DNA of 64,000 nucleotides from an uncultured Oscillospiraceae bacterium (GCA_910588495.1 CAJUPU010000010.1:1-64000); one strand, 5' to 3'; positions 42,566 through 51,461 are shown, counted from the stretch's first letter. The notes: a model not told the origin generated them from the letters alone. Numbers and translations: made by a program.

Positions 42566-43024
42566 ATGACTACATTTGCGGAACGGTTGAAACAACTCAG
42601 GGGCGGACAAAACCTTTCCCAGGACGCGCTTGGAAAGGCAATGGGGATTTCCCGCTATGCCGTCTACACCTATGAAAACGGGAAAGCCTTTCCAACGGTA
42701 GAGGGCTTGCTTTCCTTGGCCGAGTATTTTGATGTGTCCACGGACTATCTGCTGGGCCGCACCGAGGTGCAGGAAGGGGGTAGCTTCATGTTTTCAGAAC
42801 GGATCCGCCTCCTGCGGGAGGAACAGCATTTGACACAGGCCGACGTGGCCCGCGCGGTAGGCTTGTCTACGCGCGGATACCAAGACCTGGAGCTGGGCTC
42901 GACTCCTCGGGGCGACACCCTGCTGGCGATCGGGAACTTCTACCAGGTCTCGCTGGACTGGCTCATGGAGCGCACAGACGTGCGTGAGGTGGCCCATTCC
43001 ATCCCAAAAGGAGATACGCCATGA
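42566..43024 (+). CDS. Transcriptional regulator with two XRE-type HTH domains
   Basis: 152 residues. The first HTH_3 domain spans about residues 5-60 (RLKQLRGGQNLSQDALGKAMG, and ISRYAVYTYENGKAFPT). The second spans about 73-130 (RIRLLREEQHLTQADVARAVGLS). There is no ligand domain; both copies end in the same layout (DVSTDYLLGRT and QVSLDWLMERTDV), so it is an internal duplication. ATG 42566 has AAAGGGA upstream. The stop overlaps the aroB start (ATGA), so it is translationally coupled to aroB. Role in aro control or its own promoter is inferred only. Confidence 0.85.
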   Translation: MTTFAERLKQLRGGQNLSQDALGKAMGISRYAVYTYENGKAFPTVEGLLSLAEYFDVSTDYLLGRTEVQEGGSFMFSERIRLLREEQHLTQADVARAVGLSTRGYQDLELGSTPRGDTLLAIGNFYQVSLDWLMERTDVREVAHSIPKGDTP

Positions 43025-44094
43025 AAACCCTCACCGTGGCCCTTCCGGGCCGGGAGTACGACATCTTGATCCAGCGGGGCCTGCTCTCCCAGGCGGGGGA
43101 GCGGACCCGGGCCCTCCTGCCCAACGCCCGGAAGCTGGCGGTGGTCACCGACACCAACGTCCACCCCCTCTACTACGACCGGGTCAAGGCCGGTCTGCGA
43201 TCGGCCGGATTCCAGGTGGGGCTGTTCGTCATCCCCGCCGGGGAGAAGAGCAAGGACTCCGCCCACCTGGTGGAGCTGTGGGAATACCTGATGCGCTTCG
43301 GCCTCACCCGCACCGACGCCGTGGCGGCCCTGGGGGGCGGCGTGGTGGGGGACCTGGCGGGCTTCGCCGCCGCCACCATCCTCCGGGGGGTGCCTTTTAT
43401 CCAGATCCCCACCACCCTGCTCTCCCAGGTGGACTCCTCCGTGGGGGGCAAGGTGGCCGTGGACCTGGAGGCGGGCAAAAACCTGGCCGGGGCCTTCTAC
43501 CAGCCCAAGCTGGTGCTCATGGACCCGGACACCCTGGACACGCTGGACGGCGATACCTTCGCCGGCGGCATGGCGGAGGTGGTCAAGTACGGCTGTATTT
43601 GGGACGCCCGCTTCTTCGACCTCCTGGCGGCCCGGCCCGCCCGGGAAGCGCTCACCACAGATATCGAACACATCCTGTATACCTGCTGTGATATAAAACG
43701 CAAGGTGGTCATGGAGGACGAGCTGGACACCGGCCTGCGGATGATCTTGAACTTCGGCCACACCCTGGGCCACGCCTACGAGCTGGCGGGGCATTATACC
43801 CAGTGGACCCACGGCCAGGCGGTGGCGGCGGGCATGTGCGCCGCGGCCAGGCTGGGGGTCAAGCTGGGCGTCACGCCCCCGGACCTGCCCGGGCGCATTT
43901 CGGACGTCTGCGCCGCCCTGGGCCTGCCCACCTCCATCCCCTGCTCCATGGAGGACTACGCCGCCGCCATCGGCCTGGACAAAAAGAGCGCCGGGGCGGA
44001 CATCACCCTGATCCTGCTGGACAAAATGGGCCGCGCCGTCCCCCATAAAATGCCCCGGGGGGACCTGCTTGCCCTGTTGGAGGAAACGCTATGA
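43021..44094 (+). CDS. aroB: 3-dehydroquinate synthase
   Basis: Second shikimate step; NAD+ and zinc dependent; 357 residues. DTNVHPLYYDRV, PAGEKSKDS, GGGVVGDLAGFAAAT, and PTTLLSQVDSSVGGKVAVD are NAD- and substrate-site motifs. The metal ligands lie at Glu near 180 (GMAEVVKYG) and the His residues of NFGHTLGHAYE and YTQWTHGQAV. ATG 43021 overlaps the regulator gene, and the stop overlaps aroA by ATGA. Confidence 0.96.
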   Translation: MKTLTVALPGREYDILIQRGLLSQAGERTRALLPNARKLAVVTDTNVHPLYYDRVKAGLRSAGFQVGLFVIPAGEKSKDSAHLVELWEYLMRFGLTRTDAVAALGGGVVGDLAGFAAATILRGVPFIQIPTTLLSQVDSSVGGKVAVDLEAGKNLAGAFYQPKLVLMDPDTLDTLDGDTFAGGMAEVVKYGCIWDARFFDLLAARPAREALTTDIEHILYTCCDIKRKVVMEDELDTGLRMILNFGHTLGHAYELAGHYTQWTHGQAVAAGMCAAARLGVKLGVTPPDLPGRISDVCAALGLPTSIPCSMEDYAAAIGLDKKSAGADITLILLDKMGRAVPHKMPRGDLLALLEETL

Positions 44095-45338
44095 ACATCA
44101 CCATCACTCCCGCGAAATTATCCGGGACCGTCACCCCGCCGCCCTCCAAATCCCAGGCCCACCGCCTGCTCATCGCCGCCGCCCTGGCCCATGGGGAGAG
44201 CACGATCTCCAACGTGGCCCTCTCCCAGGACATCCGGGCCACCCTCCGGTGCCTGGAGGAGCTGGGGGCGGAGTTCACCGTGGACGGCTCCACCGTCGCC
44301 GTCCGGGGCATGGGAGCCAACGCCATGTCCCCCCTGCGGCGCCTGGCCTATCCCCGCCTGGACTGCGGGGAGAGCGGCTCCACCCTGCGCTTCCTGATCC
44401 CCATCGCTTTGGCGGTCCGGGGGGGCGGCGTGTTCACCGGCCGGGGGCGGCTCATGGACCGGCCCCTGAAGCCCTATTTCGATCTGTTTGATGCGAAGGG
44501 CATCTTCTACGAGCAAAAGGACGGCGTGCTCACCGTCGCCGGGGCCCTCCCGCCGGGGGAGCACCGCCTTCCAGGGGATGTGTCCTCCCAGTTTTTCAGC
44601 GGCCTGCTCTTCGCCCTGCCCCTGCTCGGCAGCCCGTCGGTGCTCATCCCCACCACCCCCCTGGAGAGCGAGGGGTATATCCAGATGACCCTCCAGGCCA
44701 TGGCCCATTTCGGGGTGGAGTTTCCCGTCTCCATGTCCCTGCCCCCCCAGTACTACCCCCAGGGGAACCAGACCTACCGGGCGGCCAGCGCCGTCGTGGA
44801 AGCCGACTGGTCCCAGGCGGCGTTCTGGTTTGCCGCCGGACGCTTGGGAAATCCGGTGACAGCCGCCGGGCTGGACCCCTATTCCTCCCAGTGGGACCGG
44901 GCGGTCGCGGACCAGACGCTCCAGCTGAGCGGACCGGGGGACGTGGAGCTGGACGTATCCAACTGCCCCGACCTGGCACCTCCCCTGGCGGCCATGGCAG
45001 CCCTTCGGGCGGGGGAGACCACCCACCTTGCCAACGCCGCCCGCCTGCGCCTGAAGGAGAGCGACCGGCTGGCCTCCATCGCGGCGGTGCTGTCCGCCCT
45101 GGGGGCCGACGTGGAGGAGGGCCCCGACTTCCTGAAGATCCGGGGAAAAAGGGAATTGACAGGCGGTGTAAAGGTGGACCCCTTCAACGACCACCGGATC
45201 GCCATGATGGCCGCCATCGCCGCCACAAGATGCGTAAAGCCCGTCACCATCACAGGGGCGGAGTGCGTAGCCAAGTCCTACCCCGATTTCTGGGATGAGT
45301 ACGAGAGATTGGGCGGGAAAATCGAGAAGAGCGAGTGA
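44091..45338 (+). CDS. aroA: 3-phosphoshikimate 1-carboxyvinyltransferase (EPSP synthase)
   Basis: Sixth shikimate step, glyphosate's target; 415 residues. PPPSKSQAHRLLIAAALA at the start, LDCGESGSTLRFLIP near residue 93, and the C-terminal NAARLRLKESDRLASIA and DPFNDHRIAMMAAI are diagnostic. The residue after Gly in the ESGSTLRF region fits the common class I/II layout; sensitivity to inhibitors cannot be read off. It is overlapped by aroB. Confidence 0.96.
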   Translation: MNITITPAKLSGTVTPPPSKSQAHRLLIAAALAHGESTISNVALSQDIRATLRCLEELGAEFTVDGSTVAVRGMGANAMSPLRRLAYPRLDCGESGSTLRFLIPIALAVRGGGVFTGRGRLMDRPLKPYFDLFDAKGIFYEQKDGVLTVAGALPPGEHRLPGDVSSQFFSGLLFALPLLGSPSVLIPTTPLESEGYIQMTLQAMAHFGVEFPVSMSLPPQYYPQGNQTYRAASAVVEADWSQAAFWFAAGRLGNPVTAAGLDPYSSQWDRAVADQTLQLSGPGDVELDVSNCPDLAPPLAAMAALRAGETTHLANAARLRLKESDRLASIAAVLSALGADVEEGPDFLKIRGKRELTGGVKVDPFNDHRIAMMAAIAATRCVKPVTITGAECVAKSYPDFWDEYERLGGKIEKSE

Positions 45339-45344
45339 GATCTG

Positions 45345-45872
45345 ATGGATACGATCAAATTGGTCCTCCCTGCGGAGGAATTTCTGGGCCAGGCCTGGGA
45401 CTACCGCCGGGAGTGCGAGGCGGCGGACAGCGATATGGACGGCTGCGGCCCCATCGACACCAGCGAGAGCGCCCGGCAGTGGCTGGCGGATACTCGGGCC
45501 TACGCCGATCCCGCCACCGTGCCGGAGGGCAAGGTACAGGCCACCCAGTTTTTGGGCATCCGGGAGTCGGACGGAAAGCTGGTGGGTATGCTCCAGGTGC
45601 GGCACTACTTCAACGAGTACCTGGAGAAGTACGCCGGGCACATCGGCTACTCTGTCCGGCCAAGCGAGCGCCGGAAGGGGTACGCCAAGGAGATGCTCCG
45701 CCTGGCCCTGCCCTACTGTAAAAGCATCGGCCTTGACCGGGTGCTCATCGCCTGCGAGCCGGACAACCCCGCCAGCCGCCGCACCATTCTCGCCAACGGC
45801 GGCGTGTACGAGTCCACCGTCCACGAGCCGGAGGAGGACATCGACCTGGAGCGCTACTGGATCGCGCTATGA
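45345..45872 (+). CDS. GNAT family N-acetyltransferase
   Basis: 175 residues. The acetyl-CoA-binding signature is seen in HIGYSVRPSERRKGYAKEMLRLAL near residue 106 (shown here as its Q/RxxGxG-like core RRKGYA). The C-terminal RVLIACEPDNPASRRTILANGG is usual for GNAT enzymes of the acetyltransferase 3 type. The substrate is unknown. It lies 6 bp after aroA and 24 bp before aroC, with no promoter seen, so it travels with the aro operon. Confidence 0.85.
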   Translation: MDTIKLVLPAEEFLGQAWDYRRECEAADSDMDGCGPIDTSESARQWLADTRAYADPATVPEGKVQATQFLGIRESDGKLVGMLQVRHYFNEYLEKYAGHIGYSVRPSERRKGYAKEMLRLALPYCKSIGLDRVLIACEPDNPASRRTILANGGVYESTVHEPEEDIDLERYWIAL

Positions 45873-45896
45873 CTGGATACAAGGAGTTATAAAGCT

Positions 45897-46943
45897 ATGA
45901 GATATTCCATTTTCGGCGAGTCCCACGGCCCTGCCGTCGGCGTGGTGCTGGAGGGCGTCCCCCCCGGGCTGGTGCTGGACCTGGAGGCCGTCCGCTTCGA
46001 CCTCAGCCGCCGCGCCCCGGGCAAAAGCCCTCTGTCCACCGCCCGGAAGGAGGCGGATGAGCCTCAGATCCTCTCCGGGGTGTTCGAGGGCCGCACCACC
46101 GGGGCCCCCCTGTGCGCCGTCATCGAAAATACGGACACCCGCTCCGGGGACTATGCGCGCACAAAGGACCTGGCCCGCCCCGGCCACGCCGACTACCCCG
46201 CCCATGTGCGCTACCAGGGCTTCAACGACTACCGGGGGGGCGGGCACTTCTCCGGGCGGCTCACCGCGCCGCTGGTGTTCGCCGGCGGCGTGGCCAAGCA
46301 GATCCTGGCCCAGCGGGGCGTCTGCGTGGGCGCCCACATCTCCACCGTCTACGGCGTCAACGACGAGCCCCTGGAGGACTGGGAGTCCCTGCGCGCCTGC
46401 GCCGCCAAGGACTTCCCCGTGCTGGACGACGAGAAGGGCGCGGAGATGCGGGACGCTATTTTGGAGGCGAAAAACGACCAGGACTCGGTGGGCGGGGCCA
46501 TCGAGTGCGGGGTGTTCGGCCTGCCCGCCGGGCTGGGGGAGCCCGACTTCGGCCGGAACGCCGAGGGGATCTTCGCCCAGCACCTGTTCGCCGTCCCGGC
46601 GGTGAAGGGGGTGTCCTTCGGGGCGGGGGCCGCCTTCGCCCTCATGCGGGGCTCCGAGGCCAACGACCCGCTGTACGTGGACGGCGACGGCTCGGTGAAG
46701 GCGGAGCAGAACTGCGCCGGAGGGATCAACGGCGGCATCACCAACGGGATGCCCCTGGTGTTCGAGGTCACCCTGCGGCCCACCCCCTCCATCGCCCGGC
46801 GGCAGTTCACCGTGGACCTGGCCAAGGGGGAGAACGCCGTGCTGGAGCTCACCGGCCGCCACGACCCCTGCGTGGTCCACCGGGCGGTGCCGGCGATCGA
46901 GGCGGCGGCGGCCTTGGCAGCTTGCGAGCTGCTAAAGATCTGA
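45897..46943 (+). CDS. aroC: Chorismate synthase
   Basis: Last step to chorismate, reduced-FMN dependent; 348 residues. SIFGESHGPAVGVVLEGVPPG opens the protein (quoted as IFGESHGPA). RRAPGKSPLSTARKE and RPGHADYPAHVRY follow, then GGGHFSGRLTAPLVFAGG. The C-terminal GGINGGITNGMPLVFEV and RHDPCVVHRAVPA complete the family signatures. AAGGAG precedes ATG 45897. Confidence 0.95.
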   Translation: MRYSIFGESHGPAVGVVLEGVPPGLVLDLEAVRFDLSRRAPGKSPLSTARKEADEPQILSGVFEGRTTGAPLCAVIENTDTRSGDYARTKDLARPGHADYPAHVRYQGFNDYRGGGHFSGRLTAPLVFAGGVAKQILAQRGVCVGAHISTVYGVNDEPLEDWESLRACAAKDFPVLDDEKGAEMRDAILEAKNDQDSVGGAIECGVFGLPAGLGEPDFGRNAEGIFAQHLFAVPAVKGVSFGAGAAFALMRGSEANDPLYVDGDGSVKAEQNCAGGINGGITNGMPLVFEVTLRPTPSIARRQFTVDLAKGENAVLELTGRHDPCVVHRAVPAIEAAAALAACELLKI

Positions 46944-46962
46944 ATACTGCGAGGGATTCGAT

Positions 46963-47451
46963 ATGGATCTGAAAACATTACGTCAAACCGACGAACATGC
47001 CGTCATCCTCCCCGGCGCCGCGGTGGTGGGGGACGTGACATTGGGTCCCGACTGCTCGGTGTGGTTCAACGCCGTCCTCCGGGGGGACGGCGGGCCCATC
47101 TCGGCGGGATGCGGCTGCAATTTCCAGGACTGCTGCGTCCTCCACTCGGACAAGGGCCCCACCACCCTGGGGGACTGGGTGTCCGTGGGCCACGGGGCCA
47201 TCGTCCACGGCGCCCGCGTGGGGGACAACACCATCATCGGCATGGGGGCCATCCTGCTGGACTTCGCCAAGATCGGGAAAAACTGCCTGGTGGGGGCGGG
47301 CTCGGTGGTGACGGGCAAAATGGACGCCCCCGACGGCTCCCTGGTCCTGGGCGACCCGGCCCGGGTGGTCCGGCCCCTCACCCAGGCGGAGATCGCCGGG
47401 CTGAGGGCCAACGCCGAACATTACGCCGAATTGAAGGAGAGATACCGCTGA
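46963..47451 (+). CDS. Gamma-class carbonic anhydrase-like protein
   Basis: 162 residues built of left-handed beta-helix hexapeptides (for example VVGDVTLGPDCSVWFNAVLRGD). The zinc-ligand histidines are visible in VLHSDKG and SVGHGAIVHG. Members include true carbonic anhydrases and acyltransferase-like relatives (YrdA/PaaY), so activity is uncertain. It lies between aroC and pheA, its stop overlapping the pheA start, clearly within the aro operon. Confidence 0.85.
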   Translation: MDLKTLRQTDEHAVILPGAAVVGDVTLGPDCSVWFNAVLRGDGGPISAGCGCNFQDCCVLHSDKGPTTLGDWVSVGHGAIVHGARVGDNTIIGMGAILLDFAKIGKNCLVGAGSVVTGKMDAPDGSLVLGDPARVVRPLTQAEIAGLRANAEHYAELKERYR

Positions 47452-48605
47452 TGGACGAGCTGCAAGATCTGCGCCGGGACATCGACGCCATCGACCGGGA
47501 GCTGGTGGAGCTGTTCCGCCGCCGGATGGACGTGACGGCCCGGGTGGGGGCGTACAAACGCTCCCGGGGCGTCCCGGTGCTGGACCAGGAACGGGAGCGC
47601 CAGGTGCTCCAAAACAAGGGGGAGCTGGCCGGGGAGGCGCTGCGCCCCGCCGTCATCACCCTGTACCAGACCATCATGGCCCTGTCCCGGCGGCAGCAGC
47701 GGGACCTGATGGGCCAGGGGGCGGACAACCCCGGCGTCCTGCGCTGGCGGGAGGCCCAAGACAGCGCCCGCCGGCCCGTGGCCGCCCCCCGGGTGGTCTA
47801 CCAGGGGGAGCCGGGGGCCTACAGCGAGCAGGCCGCCCTGGATCTCTTCGGGGAGCGCGCCGGGACCGCCGGGCTGGAGCAGTTCGAGGACTGCTTCCTG
47901 GCCCTGCGGGAGGGGCGGGCGGACTACGCCGTGCTCCCCATCGAGAACAGCTCCACCGGGGCCATCCGGCAGATCTACGACCTGCTCACCCAGTACGAGT
48001 GCTATGTGGTGGGGGAGACCGCGGTGAAGGTGGAGCACTGCCTCATGGCCCTGCCCGGGGCCGGCCTGGACTCCATCACCCACGTCTACTCCCACGAGCA
48101 GGGGCTGTTCCAGTGCGAGCGGTATCTCAACACCCACCCGGACTGGAAGCAGGTGCCCCAGGCGGACACCGCCGGGTCGGCCAAAATGGTGGCGGACAGC
48201 GGGGATCTCACCAAGGCGGCCATCTGCTCGGCCCGGGCGGCCCAGCTCTACGGGTTGGACATTTTGGCCCGGGGCATCAACCACAACGCCCACAACACCA
48301 CCCGCTTCGTGGTGGTGTCGCCCAAGCTGGAGCTGCGCCCCGGCGCGGACAAGATCAGCACCTTGTTCGTCCTGCCCCACCAGGCGGGCTCCCTCCACGA
48401 GGTGCTCACCGTGTTCGCGGTCCACGGGCTGAACATGGTGAAGCTGGAGTCCCGGCCCCTGCCCGGCCGGAGCTGGCAGTACATGTTCTTCCTGGAGTTC
48501 ACCGGGGCCCCCGGCGACCCCGCCGTCGGCGACGCCCTCCACGAGCTGGCCCAGACCACCGGGGAGTTCCGGGTGCTGGGGTGGTTCCCGTCCAACCTGG
48601 AATAA
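47451..48605 (+). CDS. pheA: Bifunctional chorismate mutase / prephenate dehydratase (P-protein)
   Basis: Takes chorismate to phenylpyruvate in phenylalanine synthesis; 384 residues. An N-terminal AroQ-type mutase helix bundle (RRDIDAIDRELVELFRRRM, first 90 residues) is followed by the dehydratase domain with YQGEPGAYSEQAA and LPIENSSTGAIRQIYDLL. The C-terminal ACT domain (about 300-380) contains LHEVLTVFAVHGLNMVKLESRP, the Phe-binding ESRP motif. Allosteric inhibition by Phe is therefore likely. ATG 47451 overlaps the preceding stop by one base. Confidence 0.95.
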   Translation: MDELQDLRRDIDAIDRELVELFRRRMDVTARVGAYKRSRGVPVLDQERERQVLQNKGELAGEALRPAVITLYQTIMALSRRQQRDLMGQGADNPGVLRWREAQDSARRPVAAPRVVYQGEPGAYSEQAALDLFGERAGTAGLEQFEDCFLALREGRADYAVLPIENSSTGAIRQIYDLLTQYECYVVGETAVKVEHCLMALPGAGLDSITHVYSHEQGLFQCERYLNTHPDWKQVPQADTAGSAKMVADSGDLTKAAICSARAAQLYGLDILARGINHNAHNTTRFVVVSPKLELRPGADKISTLFVLPHQAGSLHEVLTVFAVHGLNMVKLESRPLPGRSWQYMFFLEFTGAPGDPAVGDALHELAQTTGEFRVLGWFPSNLE

Positions 48606-48751
48606 GGCCATCGGGCCTTCGGTGCGGCTGTGTCCGGCGCGTGGGGCGTTCGGCGCCGGTGCTTCTATTTGCGCTGCCGCCGGTGTTCCGATCAGGTAAC
48701 GTTGAGCCGCTTATATTCTGCGCCTGAGTTGATGTTGGGAGGGAAACGTTT

Positions 48752-49249
48752 ATGCCTGAGAATATTGTCCTGATCGGCATGATGGGCTGCGGCAAGACCA
48801 CCGTGGGCGGTCTGCTGGCCCGGCGGCTGGGCCGGGAGCTGGCGGACACCGACCTGCTCATCGAGGCGCGGACAGGCCGCTCCATCCCCGACCTCTTCGC
48901 CCGGGAGGGCGAGGAGTGGTTCCGCGCTTTGGAGCTGGAGCTGTGCCGGGAGCTGGCCGGGCGGGAGGGACTGATCGTGGCCTGCGGCGGGGGCCTGCCC
49001 CTCCGGGACGGGGCCATTTCCACCCTGAAGGAGAACGGCCTGGTGTTCTGGCTGGACCGGGACCCGGGGGAGACCTATGACGGGCTGGATGTGTCCGGCC
49101 GTCCCCTGGCCCAGGGGGGGCGGGAGGACTTCCTGCGGCGCTATCGGGACCGGGCCCCCGTCTACCGGCGCTGGGCGGACCACACCGTCCGGGCCAAGAG
49201 TCCCCAGATTGCCGCCGCCCTGATCGACGCCATTTGTTCGGAGGTGTGA
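48752..49249 (+). CDS. aroK: Shikimate kinase
   Basis: Fifth shikimate step; 165 residues. The P-loop is LIGMMGCGKTTVGGLLARRLG. DTDLLIEARTGRSIPDLF, VACGGGLPL and the lid region RPLAQGGREDFLRRYRDRAPVYRR (key: RPLAQ) follow in the family order. ATG 48752 has GGGAGGG upstream. The 146-bp gap from pheA has no obvious terminator or promoter. Confidence 0.94.
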   Translation: MPENIVLIGMMGCGKTTVGGLLARRLGRELADTDLLIEARTGRSIPDLFAREGEEWFRALELELCRELAGREGLIVACGGGLPLRDGAISTLKENGLVFWLDRDPGETYDGLDVSGRPLAQGGREDFLRRYRDRAPVYRRWADHTVRAKSPQIAAALIDAICSEV

Positions 49250-49252
49250 GTC

Positions 49253-49684
49253 ATGAGATTTCTGATCGTCAACGGCCCCAACCTGAACCTGCTGGGCAAG
49301 CGGGAGCCGGGCATCTACGGAGACCAGAGCTACGAGGCCCTGTGCGCCCTCATCCGGGGCCACGCCGCCGCCCGGGGCTCCACGGCGGACTGCTTCCAGT
49401 CCAACCACGAGGGGGCCATCATCGACGCCATCCACGCCGCCGACGGCGTGTACGACGCCATCATCATCAACCCCGGGGCCTACACCCACTACAGCTACGC
49501 CATCCTGGACGCGCTGAAGGCGGTGGACGTGCCCGCCTACGAGGTGCACATCAGCCACATCGACCAGCGGGAGCCCTTCCGGGCCGTCTCCGTCACCGCC
49601 CCCGCCTGCGTGGGCCAGCTCTACGGCCACGGCTTCGACGGCTACCTGATGGCCATGGACCATTTCCTGGAGGACGGGCGATGA
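49253..49684 (+). CDS. aroQ: Type II 3-dehydroquinate dehydratase
   Basis: Third shikimate step; 143 residues, which form dodecamers in relatives. Signatures are VNGPNLNLLGKREPGIYG with the catalytic Tyr near residue 24, QSNHEGAIIDAIHAA, INPGAYTHYSYAI, and EVHISHIDQREPFR with the catalytic His. It begins 3 bp after aroK and its stop overlaps aroE. Confidence 0.95.
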   Translation: MRFLIVNGPNLNLLGKREPGIYGDQSYEALCALIRGHAAARGSTADCFQSNHEGAIIDAIHAADGVYDAIIINPGAYTHYSYAILDALKAVDVPAYEVHISHIDQREPFRAVSVTAPACVGQLYGHGFDGYLMAMDHFLEDGR

Positions 49685-50523
49685 GGCTCCAGGTGATCGG
49701 CGACCCGGTGCTCCACTCCAAGTCCCCCCTCCTCCACGCCGCCATGCTGGCGGAGCTGGGGCTGGACGTGCCCTATGCCCCCCGGGTGGTCCGCCGGGGG
49801 GAGCTGCCCCAATACCTGGCCTGGGCCAGGGAGAACGGGATCACCGGCTTCAACGCCACCATGCCCCACAAGGAGGACCTGCTCCCCCTGCTGGACGAGA
49901 TCGACCCCGCCGCCCGGGCCGTGGGGGCGGTGAACACCGTCTGCCTCCGGGACGGCAGATGGGTGGGCTTCAACACCGACGGTGGCGGGGCGGTGTACGC
50001 CCTGCGGGACGGCCTGGGGCTGGAAGCGGCGGGCCTCACCGCCGTCCTGCTGGGGGCGGGGGGCGCGGCCAGAGCCGTTGCCCTGGCCCTGTCCGCCGCT
50101 GGGGCGGAGCGGGTCTTTGTCTGCAACCGCACCCCGGAGCGGGCCCGGGCCCTGTGCGCCCAGGACCCTTTGGGGCGGCTGTCCCCCGCCGCCTTCGACC
50201 CAGCTACCCTGTCCGATCTGGCCGGGCGCTCCCAGCTCCTGGTCAACTGCACCAACCTGGGCATGGAGGGCTGCGGCCACTTCCAGGACTTCTCCTTCCT
50301 GGGCGCCCTGCCCCCGGACGCCGGGGTGTTCGACCTGATCTACCACCCGGCGGAGACCGAGCTGCTCTCCCAGGCCAAACGCCGGGGGCTGCGGACGCTG
50401 AACGGCCTGCCCATGCTGGTGGGCCAGGCGGTGCTGGCTTTGGAGCACTTCCTGGACCGGCCCTTGGACCGGAAGGCCATGGCCGCGGCGGCTGCGGACG
50501 CCCTGCGCAGGGAGGGGACATGA
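49681..50523 (+). CDS. aroE: Shikimate dehydrogenase
   Basis: Fourth shikimate step, NADPH-dependent; 280 residues. IGDPVLHSKSPLLHAAML at the start, FNATMPHKEDLLPLLD near residue 58 with the catalytic Lys, GAVNTV, GFNTDGGGAVYAL with the catalytic Asp, and GAGGAARAVALALSAAGA for NADP binding. ATG 49681 overlaps the aroQ stop by ATGA, and its own stop overlaps the next gene. Confidence 0.95.
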   Translation: MRLQVIGDPVLHSKSPLLHAAMLAELGLDVPYAPRVVRRGELPQYLAWARENGITGFNATMPHKEDLLPLLDEIDPAARAVGAVNTVCLRDGRWVGFNTDGGGAVYALRDGLGLEAAGLTAVLLGAGGAARAVALALSAAGAERVFVCNRTPERARALCAQDPLGRLSPAAFDPATLSDLAGRSQLLVNCTNLGMEGCGHFQDFSFLGALPPDAGVFDLIYHPAETELLSQAKRRGLRTLNGLPMLVGQAVLALEHFLDRPLDRKAMAAAAADALRREGT

Positions 50524-51461
50524 GAAGAGCACGCAAGATCCTCGCGGCCATTGGCGGGAGCCTCGCGCTGCTGCTGGCCGTATGCGCGCTCGATCACCAG
50601 ATCCAGCTCAAGCGGGAGGAGCCGCTGTTCTCCCCCTTCACCAAGATGGTCACGGTGGATGGCGCGCAGATGAGCGTTTATACAGAGGGCCGGGGAGAAC
50701 ATACCCTGGTATTCATGCCGGGCAGCGGCACCTGTTCCCCAGCCCTGGACTTCAAGGCCCTGTATTCTCAGCTCACCGGTACGTATCAGATCGCGGTGGT
50801 GGAACGGTTTGGCTACGGGTTCAGCGACAGGACGAATAAGAGCCGGGATATCCGCACCCTGCTGGAAAACACCCGGACCGCCCTGGCCCAGGCGGAGCTG
50901 GAACCACCCTATGTCCTGTGCCCCCACTCCATGTCCGGGCTGGAGGCGGTGTACTGGGCGCAGCAGTACCCGGATGAGGTGCAGGCCATCATCGGCCTGG
51001 ATATGTCCACCCCCGCGGCCTATGAGAAAATGACGATCAGCGCGCCCCTGCTGCGTCTGCTGCAATTTGGCGGGGCGGTCGGCCTGACCCGGTTCATCCC
51101 CGGCCTTTCGGACAGCGCCGCCATCCAGAGCGGGGCGTTGTCCGAGGACGAACAGGACGTCTACCGCGCCATATTTTACCGCCGCACCATGACCGGCGAC
51201 ATGGTAAATGAGGCCCTGTGTGTCAAGGATAACGCCAGGGCCGTGGCCGGAGGCGGGATGCCGCAGGTCCCTTTTCTGCTGTTCTGCTCCGACGGAAGCG
51301 GCGGCACCGGGTTTTCCAAGGAAGATTGGCGGGCCATTCAGGCCGGATTTGCGGCAGAATGCTGGGACGCGCAGCTCATCGAGCTGGACTGCGGCCACTA
51401 TATCCACGATTTCGAATATGAACGGATCGCAGCGGAAATAAAAGCTTTCCTAAGCAGATAA
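50520..51461 (+). CDS. Membrane-anchored alpha/beta hydrolase
   Basis: 313 residues. An N-terminal signal anchor (IGGSLALLLAVCAL) precedes an alpha/beta hydrolase domain. VFMPGSGTCSPALDF supplies the oxyanion-hole region, and VERFGYGFSD follows. The nucleophile elbow is PHSMSGLEAVYWA, where the usual Gly-x-Ser-x-Gly reads His-Ser-Met-Ser-Gly. A late catalytic His lies in LDCGHYIHDFE. The substrate is unknown. ATG 50520 overlaps aroE (ATGA). Its base composition is less GC-rich than that of the aro genes, suggesting a later arrival. Confidence 0.83.
   Translation: MRRARKILAAIGGSLALLLAVCALDHQIQLKREEPLFSPFTKMVTVDGAQMSVYTEGRGEHTLVFMPGSGTCSPALDFKALYSQLTGTYQIAVVERFGYGFSDRTNKSRDIRTLLENTRTALAQAELEPPYVLCPHSMSGLEAVYWAQQYPDEVQAIIGLDMSTPAAYEKMTISAPLLRLLQFGGAVGLTRFIPGLSDSAAIQSGALSEDEQDVYRAIFYRRTMTGDMVNEALCVKDNARAVAGGGMPQVPFLLFCSDGSGGTGFSKEDWRAIQAGFAAECWDAQLIELDCGHYIHDFEYERIAAEIKAFLSR

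Noticed and set aside
48606..48751. Terminator between pheA and aroK
   Set aside because: AAGGCC-ATCG-GGCCTT forms only a 6-bp stem with no T run, so the operon is probably continuous.
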